From Ardenticatenaceae bacterium (lineage in GTDB: Bacteria; Chloroflexota; Anaerolineae; Promineifilales; Promineifilaceae): a stretch of DNA of 64,000 bases. The translations under genes and the position numbers were made by a program. Shown here piece by piece: positions 26,708 through 35,566 of the stretch (positions within the stretch are counted from its first letter, which is position 1; the number at the start of each line of letters is the position of its first letter). The stretch is from NCBI GenBank assembly GCA_020634395.1, contig JACKBU010000007.1:62001-126000 (forward strand), given 5' to 3'. The notes under the pieces are model-generated. The model was not told the DNA's origin and ran no database searches. It saw nothing but the letters and a program-made list of their open reading frames with translations.

Positions 26708-27667
26708 GTGAACCTTTTTCAACGAGTCTGTGATGATGAGGAAGATTATTGGCGCGTGCGTAATTTCTTGCGGGAGGTGTTTGTGGCGAACGGCCGTCTC
26801 GAAAACAGTTGGCACGTTGCCCGCCTGGACCATTGGCGCTGGCATTTGATCGAAACCTGCCACATTACGCCGCCCTTTACCCAGGTGACGGCCGTGTGGG
26901 AAACTGCCGCAGGGGAACTGGCGGCCGTACTCCACCCCTTTGGCGACGGCGAGATTCGGCTGCACATTCACCCCCGCTTTCGCAGCGTGGCGCAAGAGGC
27001 CGAAATTTTCGCCTACGCCGGGGAGCATTTGGCCGCAGAAACAGCCAGGGGCAAGATTGTCATTGTGCCGGTATTGGCCGATGACACCCTGCGCCAAGAA
27101 GCCCTGACCTCCCTGGGGTTCAGCAGGCAGCCGGGCTGGAACCACCATTATTGGCGCGACCTGGCCGCACCCATTCCCACTGCGCCTCTGCCCGCAGGCT
27201 ACCGGCTGCGGGCAATGGGTGACGAAAGCGAGTACCCGGCACGCAGTTGGTGTTCCTGGCGGGCTTTCCACGCCGACGAACCAGATAGCAATTACGACGG
27301 CGATTATTCATGGTACGGCAACATGCAGACGGCCCCGCTTTATCGCCGCGATTTGGATGTGGTTGCCGCTGCGCCGGATGGCAGCATTGCCGCCTTTTGC
27401 ACCTGCGCCTATGACGACTACACGCGCAGCGCCGTGACGGTGCTGGTGGGGGTTGCGGCCGAACATTGGCGGCGCGGCCTGGGCAAAGCGGTGGTGCTGG
27501 AAGGAATGCGCCGCCTGAAGCGGCTGGGCTGCACCCGCGTTTTTGCCACGGCCGCAGAGAAGCCTGCCGACGCCCTGTACCGCGCGGTGATGCATACTCA
27601 TCGGGTGACGGACACCTGGGTTAACTGGTCGGGACTTACGCAAAAGCCCTCAACGGCCGGAGATTGA
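26708..27667 (+). CDS. GNAT-family N-acetyltransferase, probable tandem GNAT
   Basis: 319 residues starting at GTG 26708, with GGAGG 9 nt upstream (an earlier frame start at 26678 lacks a site). The C-terminal domain has the acetyl-CoA loop (GVAAEHWRRGLGKAVVLEGM) and motif B-like AAEKPADALYRAVMHTHR. The N-terminal half (YWRVRNFLREVFVANGR ... WRWHL) looks like a second, degenerate GNAT domain. The final residues (LTQKPSTAGD) are encoded by a dispersed repeat that also occurs at 62661, so the tail was rebuilt by repeat insertion. Substrate unknown. Confidence 0.85.
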   Translation: MNLFQRVCDDEEDYWRVRNFLREVFVANGRLENSWHVARLDHWRWHLIETCHITPPFTQVTAVWETAAGELAAVLHPFGDGEIRLHIHPRFRSVAQEAEIFAYAGEHLAAETARGKIVIVPVLADDTLRQEALTSLGFSRQPGWNHHYWRDLAAPIPTAPLPAGYRLRAMGDESEYPARSWCSWRAFHADEPDSNYDGDYSWYGNMQTAPLYRRDLDVVAAAPDGSIAAFCTCAYDDYTRSAVTVLVGVAAEHWRRGLGKAVVLEGMRRLKRLGCTRVFATAAEKPADALYRAVMHTHRVTDTWVNWSGLTQKPSTAGD

Positions 27668-27772
27668 GCCTGTCGAAATCGGCTGTCGAAATCGGCTGTC
27701 GAAATCGGCTGTCGAAATCGGCTGCGACGACTTAACTGAGCTTGACTTCGACAGGCTCAGTCAAGTTAGTCC
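27638..27772. repeat. Dispersed repeat with four 13-bp tandem units
   Basis: The block ACTTACGCAAAAGCCCTCAA, then GGAGATTGAGCCTGTCGAAA, recurs at 62664-62715. Inside it the unit TGTCGAAATCGGC is repeated exactly four times (27671-27722). The left part (TTGAGCCTGTCGAA) can pair with TTCGACAGGCTCA at about 27747-27759. It fills the convergent gap between the GNAT gene and the kinase gene and may act as a bidirectional hairpin. Confidence 0.8.
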
Positions 27773-27872
27773 TGCTGGTATTGCGGTGTATTGCGCCCCT
27801 GCTTGCGGGACGCATGGGGTGCAAGTGGCGGCGAGGCGGCTGCCGGTTTTGGCGGCACAGTAAGCCAGCGTT

Positions 27873-29626
27873 TTATGTGCTGGCCTTGAGCCACATGGTA
27901 AATTTGCTGCCCATGCCGGGGATGCTTTCGACGGTGATTTTGCCTTCGTGGCGCTGCATGATTTCTTGGCAAATAGCCAGCCCCAGCCCTGTGCCCGGCG
28001 CGCCGCTTTCGCGGGCGGCCTGCCCCCGGTAGAAGCGGTCGAAGAGGTGGGGCAAATCTTCTTCGGAGATGCCGGGGCCATTGTCGATGATGCTGATAGT
28101 GACCCAGCGCTGCCGGTCGGCAACGGCCGTTGCTGTTTCCAGCCAGATACTTCCCCCAGACGGCGTATAATTGACGGCATTGGCTAACAAATTCGTCAAC
28201 ACCTGGTAAAAGAGCTGGGGGTCCACCAGGGCTTCGGTTCCTTCTGGCTGGGGATGAAAGTCCAGCGAAAGCCCCTTTTCGTGAGCCAGCTCGACGCGGT
28301 CAACGATCAATTCCCCGACCAGTTGGTTGACATTTAAGGGTACGGGGTCTACTGTCGTTTTTCCCAGCTCTAACCGCGACAAATCAAGCAATTCTTCAAT
28401 CATTTTTTGCAGGCGGTCAGTTTCGCGGTTAAGGGTTTCCAGGTAGCGCGACCGGTTTTCGGGATTGCCAAATTCCATCAGCTGCAGGTAAAGTTTGACA
28501 TTGCTCAAGGGGGTGCGCAGTTCGTGATTCATGTCGGAAACAAAATGCGTTTTGAGCCGCGTGGCCTGCTCTGCATTCTCCAAGGCCACTTTCAGTTCGA
28601 CCGTTCGCTTCGCTACCATGTCCTCAAGGCTGTCCATTTTTTGGCGCTGCAAATCACTTAATTCGGCATTGCGCAGAACCAGGGCAAGGTTGTTGGCTAA
28701 GGTTTGAGCGTTAATGCTGTCCTCTTCTGTAAATGCCTCCGGTGTGCGGCTGAGAATGCTGATGACGCCCAGCAGCTCTTCATTGTGTGTCAGGGGCACG
28801 TACAGCGCCGAGCGCGAGGTGGAGTCAAGGGGCAGCCAGCGAGAATCGGCCCCGGTTTCGCCGAGAATCAGGGGTTGTTTTGTTTGCCCCACCAGCCCCA
28901 CCAGCCCTTGGGGGTCTCCCAGCTTAAAGACCAGGTCTTGGCTTAGCCTTTGTACTTCTTCTTTTGCATACCCGACACTTTCGATTAAATGAAACAGCCC
29001 CGTTTCTGCATCATAATTAAAGTAGTTGGCGTAGGTGTACCCCAGGGCTTCTACAATGGCCTGGAGCGCGGAGGCCAGGAGTTGGGGCGAGGGTTGAATG
29101 GTGTTGAGGTGTACGCTGGCCTGGTAGAGGTATTTGAGGCGCTCGTTGGCCTGCTTTAGCTCTAATATTTTTTCTTCCAGTTTGTGAACCAGGCGCTCGT
29201 TGTAGTTTTTGAGGAACACAGGCTCTTCATCGATTCCTATTTCGGGGTTGGTTGTAGGGTGAGATTCGGCCACTTTTTGGATTTCCCGCAGCAGGACGGG
29301 GGGTTCGGCGGGTTTGGTGATGAAGCGCACGGCGCCTAAATTGAGGGCCAGGTCAATATCGCGCTCGTCGGTGTAGGTGGCGGTGTAAAAGACGAAGGGG
29401 ATGCGGCGCAGGGTGTGTTCTTGCATCCAGCGGCGGCACAGGGAGAAGCCGTCCATGATGGGCATGAGGACATCGCTGATGATGAGGCTGGGGGGTGCGG
29501 CCAGGGCTTTTTCCAGGGCGTCTTGTCCGTTTACGGCCGTTTCCACCTCGAATCCATTTTCTGTGAACAGCGACTCCATCATGTGCAGCCCTGCCAGGTC
29601 ATCGTCTACGATCAATAATTTCGTCA
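27873..29626 (-). CDS. Receiver-GAF-histidine kinase (REC-HK)
   Basis: 584 residues from the ATG at 29626 (MTKLLIVDDDLAGLHMM). The frame is open further upstream but lacks gene character there. Receiver 1-120 with phospho-Asp in IISDVLMPIMDGF, Thr in FYTATY and Lys in ITKPAEP. A coiled coil and GAF domain follow (~165-310, VHLNTIQPSPQLLASALQAI). HisKA has its His near 362 (FVSDMNHELRTPLSN), then HATPase (NLLANAVNYTPSGG, IIDNGPGISEEDL, GTGLGLAICQEIMQRH). An N-terminal receiver suggests control by the neighbouring hybrid kinase. It is the last gene of the minus-strand run 34692 to 27873. Confidence 0.92.
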
Positions 29627-29647
29627 TATTCACTCCCAGCGAAACCG

Positions 29648-30274
29648 TTAGGCGTTCAGTCCTTGTGTTTTGAATGCGCTTTGACCGGCGGCAGCCTGCG
29701 CCAGCGCTGGCCCAATTTGGGCCAGGGGCAGAACGAGGTCTGCTGCGGTAAGGGCCAGGGCTTGTTGGGGCATGATGGGGTACACGGCCGTTTGCGGGTC
29801 TTCCACAATTGTCAGGCCACCCAGCTCGTGAACCCGTCGCAGCCCCTTCGCGCCATCTCGATTTGTCCCGGTCAGCACCATGCCAATCAACTGCTCGCGC
29901 CACACCGCAGCCGCGCTCTCAAACAAAACATCAATAGAAGGCCGGGCATAATTCACCCGCTCATCCACATTCAAAGCCAATGTCTCTCCCCGTTCTACCA
30001 GCAAATGATAATTGGGCGGGGCCAGATAAATGTGCCCGGCCTGCACCGGTTCTTTGTCCAACGCCTCGCTTACCGGCAGCGCACTCACGTTGTTCAGGTA
30101 GGCGGCCAGCGCGCCCCCTTCATCGGGGTGAATATGCTGCACCGTGAGCACGGCCAGCGGGAAATGGGGGGGTAAATCGGCAAACAATTGGCTCAGGGCC
30201 TCTACGCCGCCGGCAGACACGCCCACCACCACAGCTTTATACCCTTTTCTTCTTATAAATTTTTTGCCTTTCAT
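29648..30274 (-). CDS. cheB: CheB-type protein-glutamate methylesterase without receiver domain
   Basis: 208 residues from the ATG at 30274, which lies inside the 3' end of the CheR gene (38-nt overlap, so coupled). The catalytic triad is visible: Ser in VVGVSAGGVEALSQL, His in VQHIHPDEGGALAAYL, Asp in GTNRDGAKGLRRVHELGG. The CheB N-terminal receiver is absent, so the enzyme is not controlled by its own phosphorylation. No MCP or CheA gene lies in the window. Together with CheR and the multi-receiver kinase it forms a non-flagellar chemosensory-like set. Confidence 0.92.
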   Translation of the reverse strand: MKGKKFIRRKGYKAVVVGVSAGGVEALSQLFADLPPHFPLAVLTVQHIHPDEGGALAAYLNNVSALPVSEALDKEPVQAGHIYLAPPNYHLLVERGETLALNVDERVNYARPSIDVLFESAAAVWREQLIGMVLTGTNRDGAKGLRRVHELGGLTIVEDPQTAVYPIMPQQALALTAADLVLPLAQIGPALAQAAAGQSAFKTQGLNA

Positions 30275-31064
30275 CAACCACCACAAAATCTTTTTCTACT
30301 GCGGAGAAAAGCAGCGATTCGTTGTTGCCCAGGCATAAAAACCCGCCGCCAACCAGGCTGTCGCGAAAGAGCCTCAAAGCCCGGTTTTGCAGTTCTTGAT
30401 TGAAGTATATGAGCACATTGCGACAAAAGATGACCTGAACTTCGCTGAAAACATTATCGCTGACCAGGTTGTGGTTGGCAAAGGTAATGTTTTTCTTGAG
30501 CATGCCGTTGATCACGGCACGGCCGTAATCCGCATGATAATAATCACTAAACGACAGCTTGCCCCCGGCCAACTGGTAATTTCGCGTATACTGCCGAATG
30601 TCATCCAGCGCATAAATGCCATCTTTAGCCGCCACCAGCGCCTCATCATTAAAATCGGTCGCAAAAATAGTTGCCCGCCCATAGAGAGACTCCTCCAGCA
30701 GCAAAACCGCCATCGAGTACACCTCTTCCCCCGTGGCGCAGCCCGCATGCCAGATGCGCGGCGCGGCAAAAGTCTTCAACGTCGGCAGCACCTTTTGGCG
30801 CACAGCCAGAAAGAAATCAGGATCGCGAAACATCTCCGTGACCATGATAGAAAATTGACCCGCCAATGCCAGAAACAGCGTCTCGTCCCCCAGCACGCGG
30901 GGAATCAAGTCCGCCACGCTCCCTATCTTGTGCGTCTCCTGAAAGTTGTGAATGCGGCGTTGCAGCGACGCCCGCGCATAGTTGCGAAAATCATAGCCAT
31001 AGCGCCGATACATCGCTTCCAGCAGCAAATCAATGGCAATTTCTTCAACATCTACCTTGTGCAT
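30237..31064 (-). CDS. cheR: CheR-type methyltransferase
   Basis: 275 residues. The N-terminal all-helical CheR domain (MYRRYGYDFRNYARASLQRR) is followed by the SAM-binding domain: WHAGCATGEEVYSMAVLLLE, ATDFNDEALVAAKDGIY and the CheR signature VQVIFCRNVLIYFNQELQNR. In chemotaxis CheR methylates receptor glutamates using SAM. Here the likely substrate is unclear: the neighbour at 31075 has an MCP-like four-helix sensor and a long cytoplasmic coiled coil that could be methylated. The gene follows the hybrid kinase after 10 nt. Confidence 0.93.
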   Translation of the reverse strand: MHKVDVEEIAIDLLLEAMYRRYGYDFRNYARASLQRRIHNFQETHKIGSVADLIPRVLGDETLFLALAGQFSIMVTEMFRDPDFFLAVRQKVLPTLKTFAAPRIWHAGCATGEEVYSMAVLLLEESLYGRATIFATDFNDEALVAAKDGIYALDDIRQYTRNYQLAGGKLSFSDYYHADYGRAVINGMLKKNITFANHNLVSDNVFSEVQVIFCRNVLIYFNQELQNRALRLFRDSLVGGGFLCLGNNESLLFSAVEKDFVVVDERQKIYKKKRV

Positions 31065-31074
31065 ATCCCGTTTC

Positions 31075-34000
31075 CTAACGATACATCCAAACCCGCATCA
31101 TCGACAGCAGCCGGGGCACATCTACCGGTTTCGCCAGGTAATCGCTGGCTCCCGCCGCTACAATTTTGTCGCGGTCAAAGGGCATGGCCTTGGCCGTGAG
31201 GGCGATGATGGGCAGGGTTTGGAACTGCTTTTGGGCGCGGATGCGCTTGATGGTTTCGTAGCCATCCATCACCGGCATCATAATGTCCATGAGCACCAAA
31301 TCGGGGGTTTCGGTTTCCAAAATCTTGAGGGCTTTTTGCCCATTTTCGGCACGCAGCAGCCGCAGCCCGCGCTCTTCTAGCAGCTTGGACAGGGCAAATA
31401 CGTTGCGCATGTCGTCATCTACAATCATGACCTGCCGGTCCTTAAAGACGGCGTCGTCGTCGTGCAGGCGGGCAATCATTTGCTGCTTGACGGCCGGCAA
31501 TTTGCTGACTGTGCGGTGCAGGAAGAGGGAAACTTCGTCTAGCAGTCGGTCTTCGGAGCGAACGCCTTTGATGATGATGGACTCGGCGTATTGGCGCAGC
31601 TTGAAGATTTCTTCGGCCGTTAGCTCTTTGCCGGTGTAGACGATGATGGGCGGCAGCGTAATGCTTTTGTCGGCAGCCAGGGTTTCCAAGATTTGGAAGC
31701 CGTTCATGTCGGGCAGGCGCAGGTCGAGGATGACGCAGTCGAAGTTTTTGTGGCTGATGGCCTGAATAGCGTCGCGGCCCAGGGCAACGGCCGTCAGGTT
31801 GACATCGTTGTCGCTAAACAGCTTCTCCACACTCTTGCTCAACGCGGCGTCATCTTCTACCAGCAGCAGCTCCTTCACCGGCCGATCGATGAAGTTTTGC
31901 AGCCGCCGCAAAGCATCTTCCAGCGAATCTTGCGAGACGGGCTTGACCAGGTAGCCCACGGCCCCCATTTGCAGCGCCGACGAGGCGCTTTCTTCTACAG
32001 ACATAATGTGTACCGGAATGTGGCGCAGGGCCGGGTCGCGCTTTAACGTCTCCAGCACTTCCAGCCCGTTCATTCCCGGCAGGCGAATGTCTAGAATGAT
32101 GGCTGCGGGATAATGTTTCCGGGCCAACTCCAGGCCGTTTTCGCCGGTGGTGCTGAGCAGAGTTTTGAAGCCTTTGGCCTGGCACTGCTTGGCGACCAGC
32201 CTGGCAAAATTGGTGTCATCCTCCACAATGAGAATGGCGTGGTCGCCGGGGGTAAGGGTGTCGCGGTCGTCGGGCAGGCTGGAGGTGGGCAACGGCCGTC
32301 TCGCCGGCGGGGCGGGCGGCACAGGCGGAACGACAAGCGGCACGCTGGGCAGCGTCAGGGGTTCAGGTTTGCGGTAGGCGGCCGCCAGGGGCAGCACCAG
32401 GGTAAAGGTTGAGCCTTGCCCCGGTGCGCTTTCCAACTGGATGCTGCCGCCCAACAGCTTCGCCATCTCGCGGGAAATGGAAAGCCCCAGGCCGGTGCCG
32501 CCAAATTTGCGGTCCGCGCCGCCTTCGACCTGCTGAAAGGCTTCGAAAATGCGGGCATGGTCTGTCGGGGCAATGCCGATGCCGGTGTCGGCGATGGCAA
32601 TGCCAATGTGTTGGTCGGGGTACGGCCGGAATGTCACCGTAATTTGCCCCACCTCGGTAAACTTGATGGCATTGGAAAGCAGGTTCTTCAAAATCTGCTC
32701 CAGGCGCTTACGGTCTGTTTGGAACATGGGTGGAACGGCCGTTTCCACGTCAACCACCAGCGCCAGCCCCTTCTCCGCACACAAATGCCCAAAGGTCTCT
32801 TGCAAATTCTGGGTCACGTCGGCCACCATCACCGGTTCCACCATAATGTCCATACGGCCAGACTCAATCTTCGCCAGATCCAAAATCTCATTAATCAGCG
32901 ACAACAAATCCTGGCCGCTGTTATAGATAATCGTTGCCGACTCCACCTGCTCCTGCGTCAAATTCCCGCCCTTGTTCCCCTTGAGCATGTGCGCCAGCAG
33001 CAGCAAGCTGTTCAGCGGCGTGCGCAGCTCGTGCGACATATTCGCCAAGAACTCCGACTTGTACTTGCTCGCCAACGCCAGATCGGCCGCCTTGCGCTCC
33101 ACTTCCTCTTGCGCCTTTTGCAAGTTGACGTTAGCCTCCTCCATAGATTGCTTTTGCCGCTTTAGCGATTCATTCTTTTCTTCCAACTCCTCATTAACCA
33201 CTTGCAGCTCTTCCTGCTGGACCTTCAACTTTTCTTCCGAAGAGCGCAGCAGCGTGGTTTGCGCTTCCAGTTCCGCATTCATCGCCTCCAGGTCAGCCTG
33301 TTGGGCCATCAGCTCTTCGCTCAGCGTCTGCGCCTCCTCCAGCGCCCGAGCCAGCTCGTCGCGGGCCTTAGCCGTCACCATGTTGATGCCCACCACCGGG
33401 GCCATTTGCGCCAGGTAAGCCAGCTCCAGGTCGCCCATTTCAGCCAGCGTGCCCACTTCTAGCACCCCCAACACGCTGCCTTCGTGCTTGATGGGCGTCA
33501 CGGCGACAAATTTTGGCACAGCCTCGCCCAGCCCGGAGGTAACGCGCACGTAAGATTCTGGCACGTGGCGCACCAAAATTTGCTCGCCTTCCAGCGCCGC
33601 CTGCCCCACCAGCGATTCGCCCAACCGGAACTTGTTAGAAATCTTTTTGCGCTTGGTGTAGGCGTAGCTGCTGGTAAGTTTGAGCAGTGGCTCGCCATCA
33701 TCTTGCTGTAAAAGGTAGATTGCGCCTAGCTGGGCCTGCAAATAGGCAATGGTTTCGTTGAGGACTTTTTGGGCAATGGTGTCCGCTTCTTGCGTGCCGC
33801 GCATGACTTCGTTCAGGCGAATGAGGCCGCTTTGCAGCCAGGCCTGGTCGCTGGATTCTTCTTCGCGCTGGCGTAGGGCGGTGCGCATGCGGTTGACGCC
33901 TTCGGCCAATATGCCCAGTTCGTCTTTGCTGTTCATTTGCACGGGGATATCCAGGTCGCCATTGGCAATGGCTAGCACGGTGGTGGCTAATTTTTGCAGC

Positions 34001-34692
34001 CCCTGCTGAATGGAGCGGAGGATGCCCAGGCCAACAAAAAACCCGAGGACTACGGAGAAGACGGGCAGGCCAACCATGACGGTTTGGGCAATGGCGACTT
34101 GCTGGTTGCTGGCCGTCTGGCTGGTTTCTAGTTTGTCTTGGATTAGCTGTACCAGGGCTTGCAGGCTGGTTTCGGCGCGGTCGTAGGCCTGACGGCCGTT
34201 GCCCAAAGACAGGTTGTTGGCTCGCTCGAAATCGGCCGTTTGCGCCCACACTTCTCCCGGTTGCAGTTGCCCATACCCGTTTTCTACAAGCTGCTGCACT
34301 TGTTTCTGGTTGGCAATAAAGACGCGGTAATCGGTGTAAAACTGATCCAGTAAAACCTGGCTTTGGGCGTCGGCCTGCGTGCGCAGCTGCGCCAAATCGC
34401 TTTCAACTTGCTGTTGCAGCGTGGCTGCATCGTTAATTTGTTTTTGCAAGTCGCTGTCGTTGGCAACCAGCAGCATGTTCTTTTCGGCGCGATGGATGCT
34501 GACCAGCGCCGTGTTAATTTGGTTTGCCAGCGCGATGTTTTCCGTCTGCACATCAATTATGGATTGTAGGGTGCGGTTTGTCTGGCGCAGGTAGCCAATG
34601 CCCACCCCGGCTACCGCAATTTGCAACGCCAGAATGACAAACAAGAGAAGCAATATTTTGCTGCGAATGGATGCATTTTGTAAGCGGTTCAT
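31075..34692 (-). CDS. Membrane hybrid histidine kinase: 4HB-HAMP-GAF-coiled coil-HK-REC-REC-REC
   Basis: 1205 residues from the ATG at 34692 (MNRLQNASIRSKILLLLF). Two membrane segments (~12-35 and ~190-213) bracket an MCP-like four-helix-bundle sensor; HAMP ~215-265; GAF ~290-430. A strikingly regular Glu/Gln-rich coiled coil (~430-545, LQVVNEELEEKNESLKRQKQ) leads to HisKA (FLANMSHELRTPLNS) and HATPase. Three receivers follow near 817, 941 and 1085 with phospho-Asp in IILDIRLPGMNG, VILDLRLPDMNG and VLMDIMMPVMDG. It heads the gene run with CheR and CheB, which suggests adaptation by methylation of its own coiled coil. Confidence 0.92.
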   Translation of the reverse strand: MNRLQNASIRSKILLLLFVILALQIAVAGVGIGYLRQTNRTLQSIIDVQTENIALANQINTALVSIHRAEKNMLLVANDSDLQKQINDAATLQQQVESDLAQLRTQADAQSQVLLDQFYTDYRVFIANQKQVQQLVENGYGQLQPGEVWAQTADFERANNLSLGNGRQAYDRAETSLQALVQLIQDKLETSQTASNQQVAIAQTVMVGLPVFSVVLGFFVGLGILRSIQQGLQKLATTVLAIANGDLDIPVQMNSKDELGILAEGVNRMRTALRQREEESSDQAWLQSGLIRLNEVMRGTQEADTIAQKVLNETIAYLQAQLGAIYLLQQDDGEPLLKLTSSYAYTKRKKISNKFRLGESLVGQAALEGEQILVRHVPESYVRVTSGLGEAVPKFVAVTPIKHEGSVLGVLEVGTLAEMGDLELAYLAQMAPVVGINMVTAKARDELARALEEAQTLSEELMAQQADLEAMNAELEAQTTLLRSSEEKLKVQQEELQVVNEELEEKNESLKRQKQSMEEANVNLQKAQEEVERKAADLALASKYKSEFLANMSHELRTPLNSLLLLAHMLKGNKGGNLTQEQVESATIIYNSGQDLLSLINEILDLAKIESGRMDIMVEPVMVADVTQNLQETFGHLCAEKGLALVVDVETAVPPMFQTDRKRLEQILKNLLSNAIKFTEVGQITVTFRPYPDQHIGIAIADTGIGIAPTDHARIFEAFQQVEGGADRKFGGTGLGLSISREMAKLLGGSIQLESAPGQGSTFTLVLPLAAAYRKPEPLTLPSVPLVVPPVPPAPPARRPLPTSSLPDDRDTLTPGDHAILIVEDDTNFARLVAKQCQAKGFKTLLSTTGENGLELARKHYPAAIILDIRLPGMNGLEVLETLKRDPALRHIPVHIMSVEESASSALQMGAVGYLVKPVSQDSLEDALRRLQNFIDRPVKELLLVEDDAALSKSVEKLFSDNDVNLTAVALGRDAIQAISHKNFDCVILDLRLPDMNGFQILETLAADKSITLPPIIVYTGKELTAEEIFKLRQYAESIIIKGVRSEDRLLDEVSLFLHRTVSKLPAVKQQMIARLHDDDAVFKDRQVMIVDDDMRNVFALSKLLEERGLRLLRAENGQKALKILETETPDLVLMDIMMPVMDGYETIKRIRAQKQFQTLPIIALTAKAMPFDRDKIVAAGASDYLAKPVDVPRLLSMMRVWMYR

Positions 34693-35566
34693 ACAATCTC
34701 CTAGAAAGGCTAAAACGATGGCAGTTTGCACGTCTCCTGTGCGGGCAATTGTCGGGCTGGGCTTGCAAGGCTTGTGTCAAACCCGTTTGCCGGCCCAATT
34801 TGCCAACTTCAATCAAATGCTTTTGTATAAAACTCGCTGATGGGAGTGGCGGAGGTGGGGTGCGTGGCTGAACCACACTTTCTAACTTTGGTGGCGTTTG
34901 GGGTAGGTGGGGGTGTTTTGCCGGTAAGCGGGCGGGGAGAAACGGCCGTTGTCGTTAGCTGCCTCGGTGAAGATTTCCCAATAGAGCGATGATGTGTTGT
35001 AGACATAGTAACGGTTTATCCTTGAAGGGGGAAACCGTAAGAATCTTTAATGTTTTTCAAAATAAGCTCCCCAGGTCTGAAACAAAGGTACCTGGCCCTA
35101 AAAATCATTATACAGTAATCTGGCGCGTTTTTGACCTGCGAGGTTTCGTGACCATGATTTTTGCGCTAAAACCTCGCAGGTCTTCTCTGGTGAAACAAAA
35201 AATGCCGGCGCCTTCCTGCTAAAAAACCAGAGTCCGGCTGTCATCAATAGCCATCCGATTGCTTGGAGAAATCGGATGGCTCGATTCGGCAAACTGATTA
35301 TACGGACATACGCAGAGAAAGGGATAGGCCATTAGTTGTATTAGGCCATTAGTTGTATTTCCTGGGGGGTATGTCGTCTAAAAGACGTAAATTTGGGCTG
35401 CTACAGCCACAACTTTGCCCGGCGCGTGCAAAAACGTGCCCGCCATGACAAATGGGGGATGTTGACCCAACCGCCAGCCGCTATAATTGCTTGCTTAATT
35501 TTTGTGGGCGTACAGATTGTCCCCGCCTGCGCGGGAAAGACAGCCCAGAGCTATCTGTACAGCCAC
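34693..35566. other. Long divergent intergenic region with several hairpins
   Basis: About 870 bases with no convincing gene. It holds inverted repeats GACCTGCGAGGTTT (35133-35146)/AAACCTCGCAGGTC (35169-35182) and CCATCCGATT (35251-35260)/AATCGGATGG (35270-35279). It also holds a 17-bp perfect tandem repeat TAGGCCATTAGTTGTAT (35325-35341 and 35342-35358). The reading frame of the next kinase is open back to 35393, but that part looks non-coding and contains CCCGCCTGCGCGGG. Promoters of both kinases should lie here; no consensus pair is evident. Confidence 0.6.

Noticed and set aside
27671..27722. Four 13-bp repeats as a possible CRISPR array
   Set aside because: Units are directly adjacent with no spacers and are too short; a simple tandem repeat inside a dispersed element.
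35393..35566. N-terminal extension of the multi-PAS kinase
   Set aside because: The added 58 residues are non-homologous in character and include a CCCGCCTGCGCGGG hairpin; the ATG at 35567 before a hydrophilic helix is more natural.
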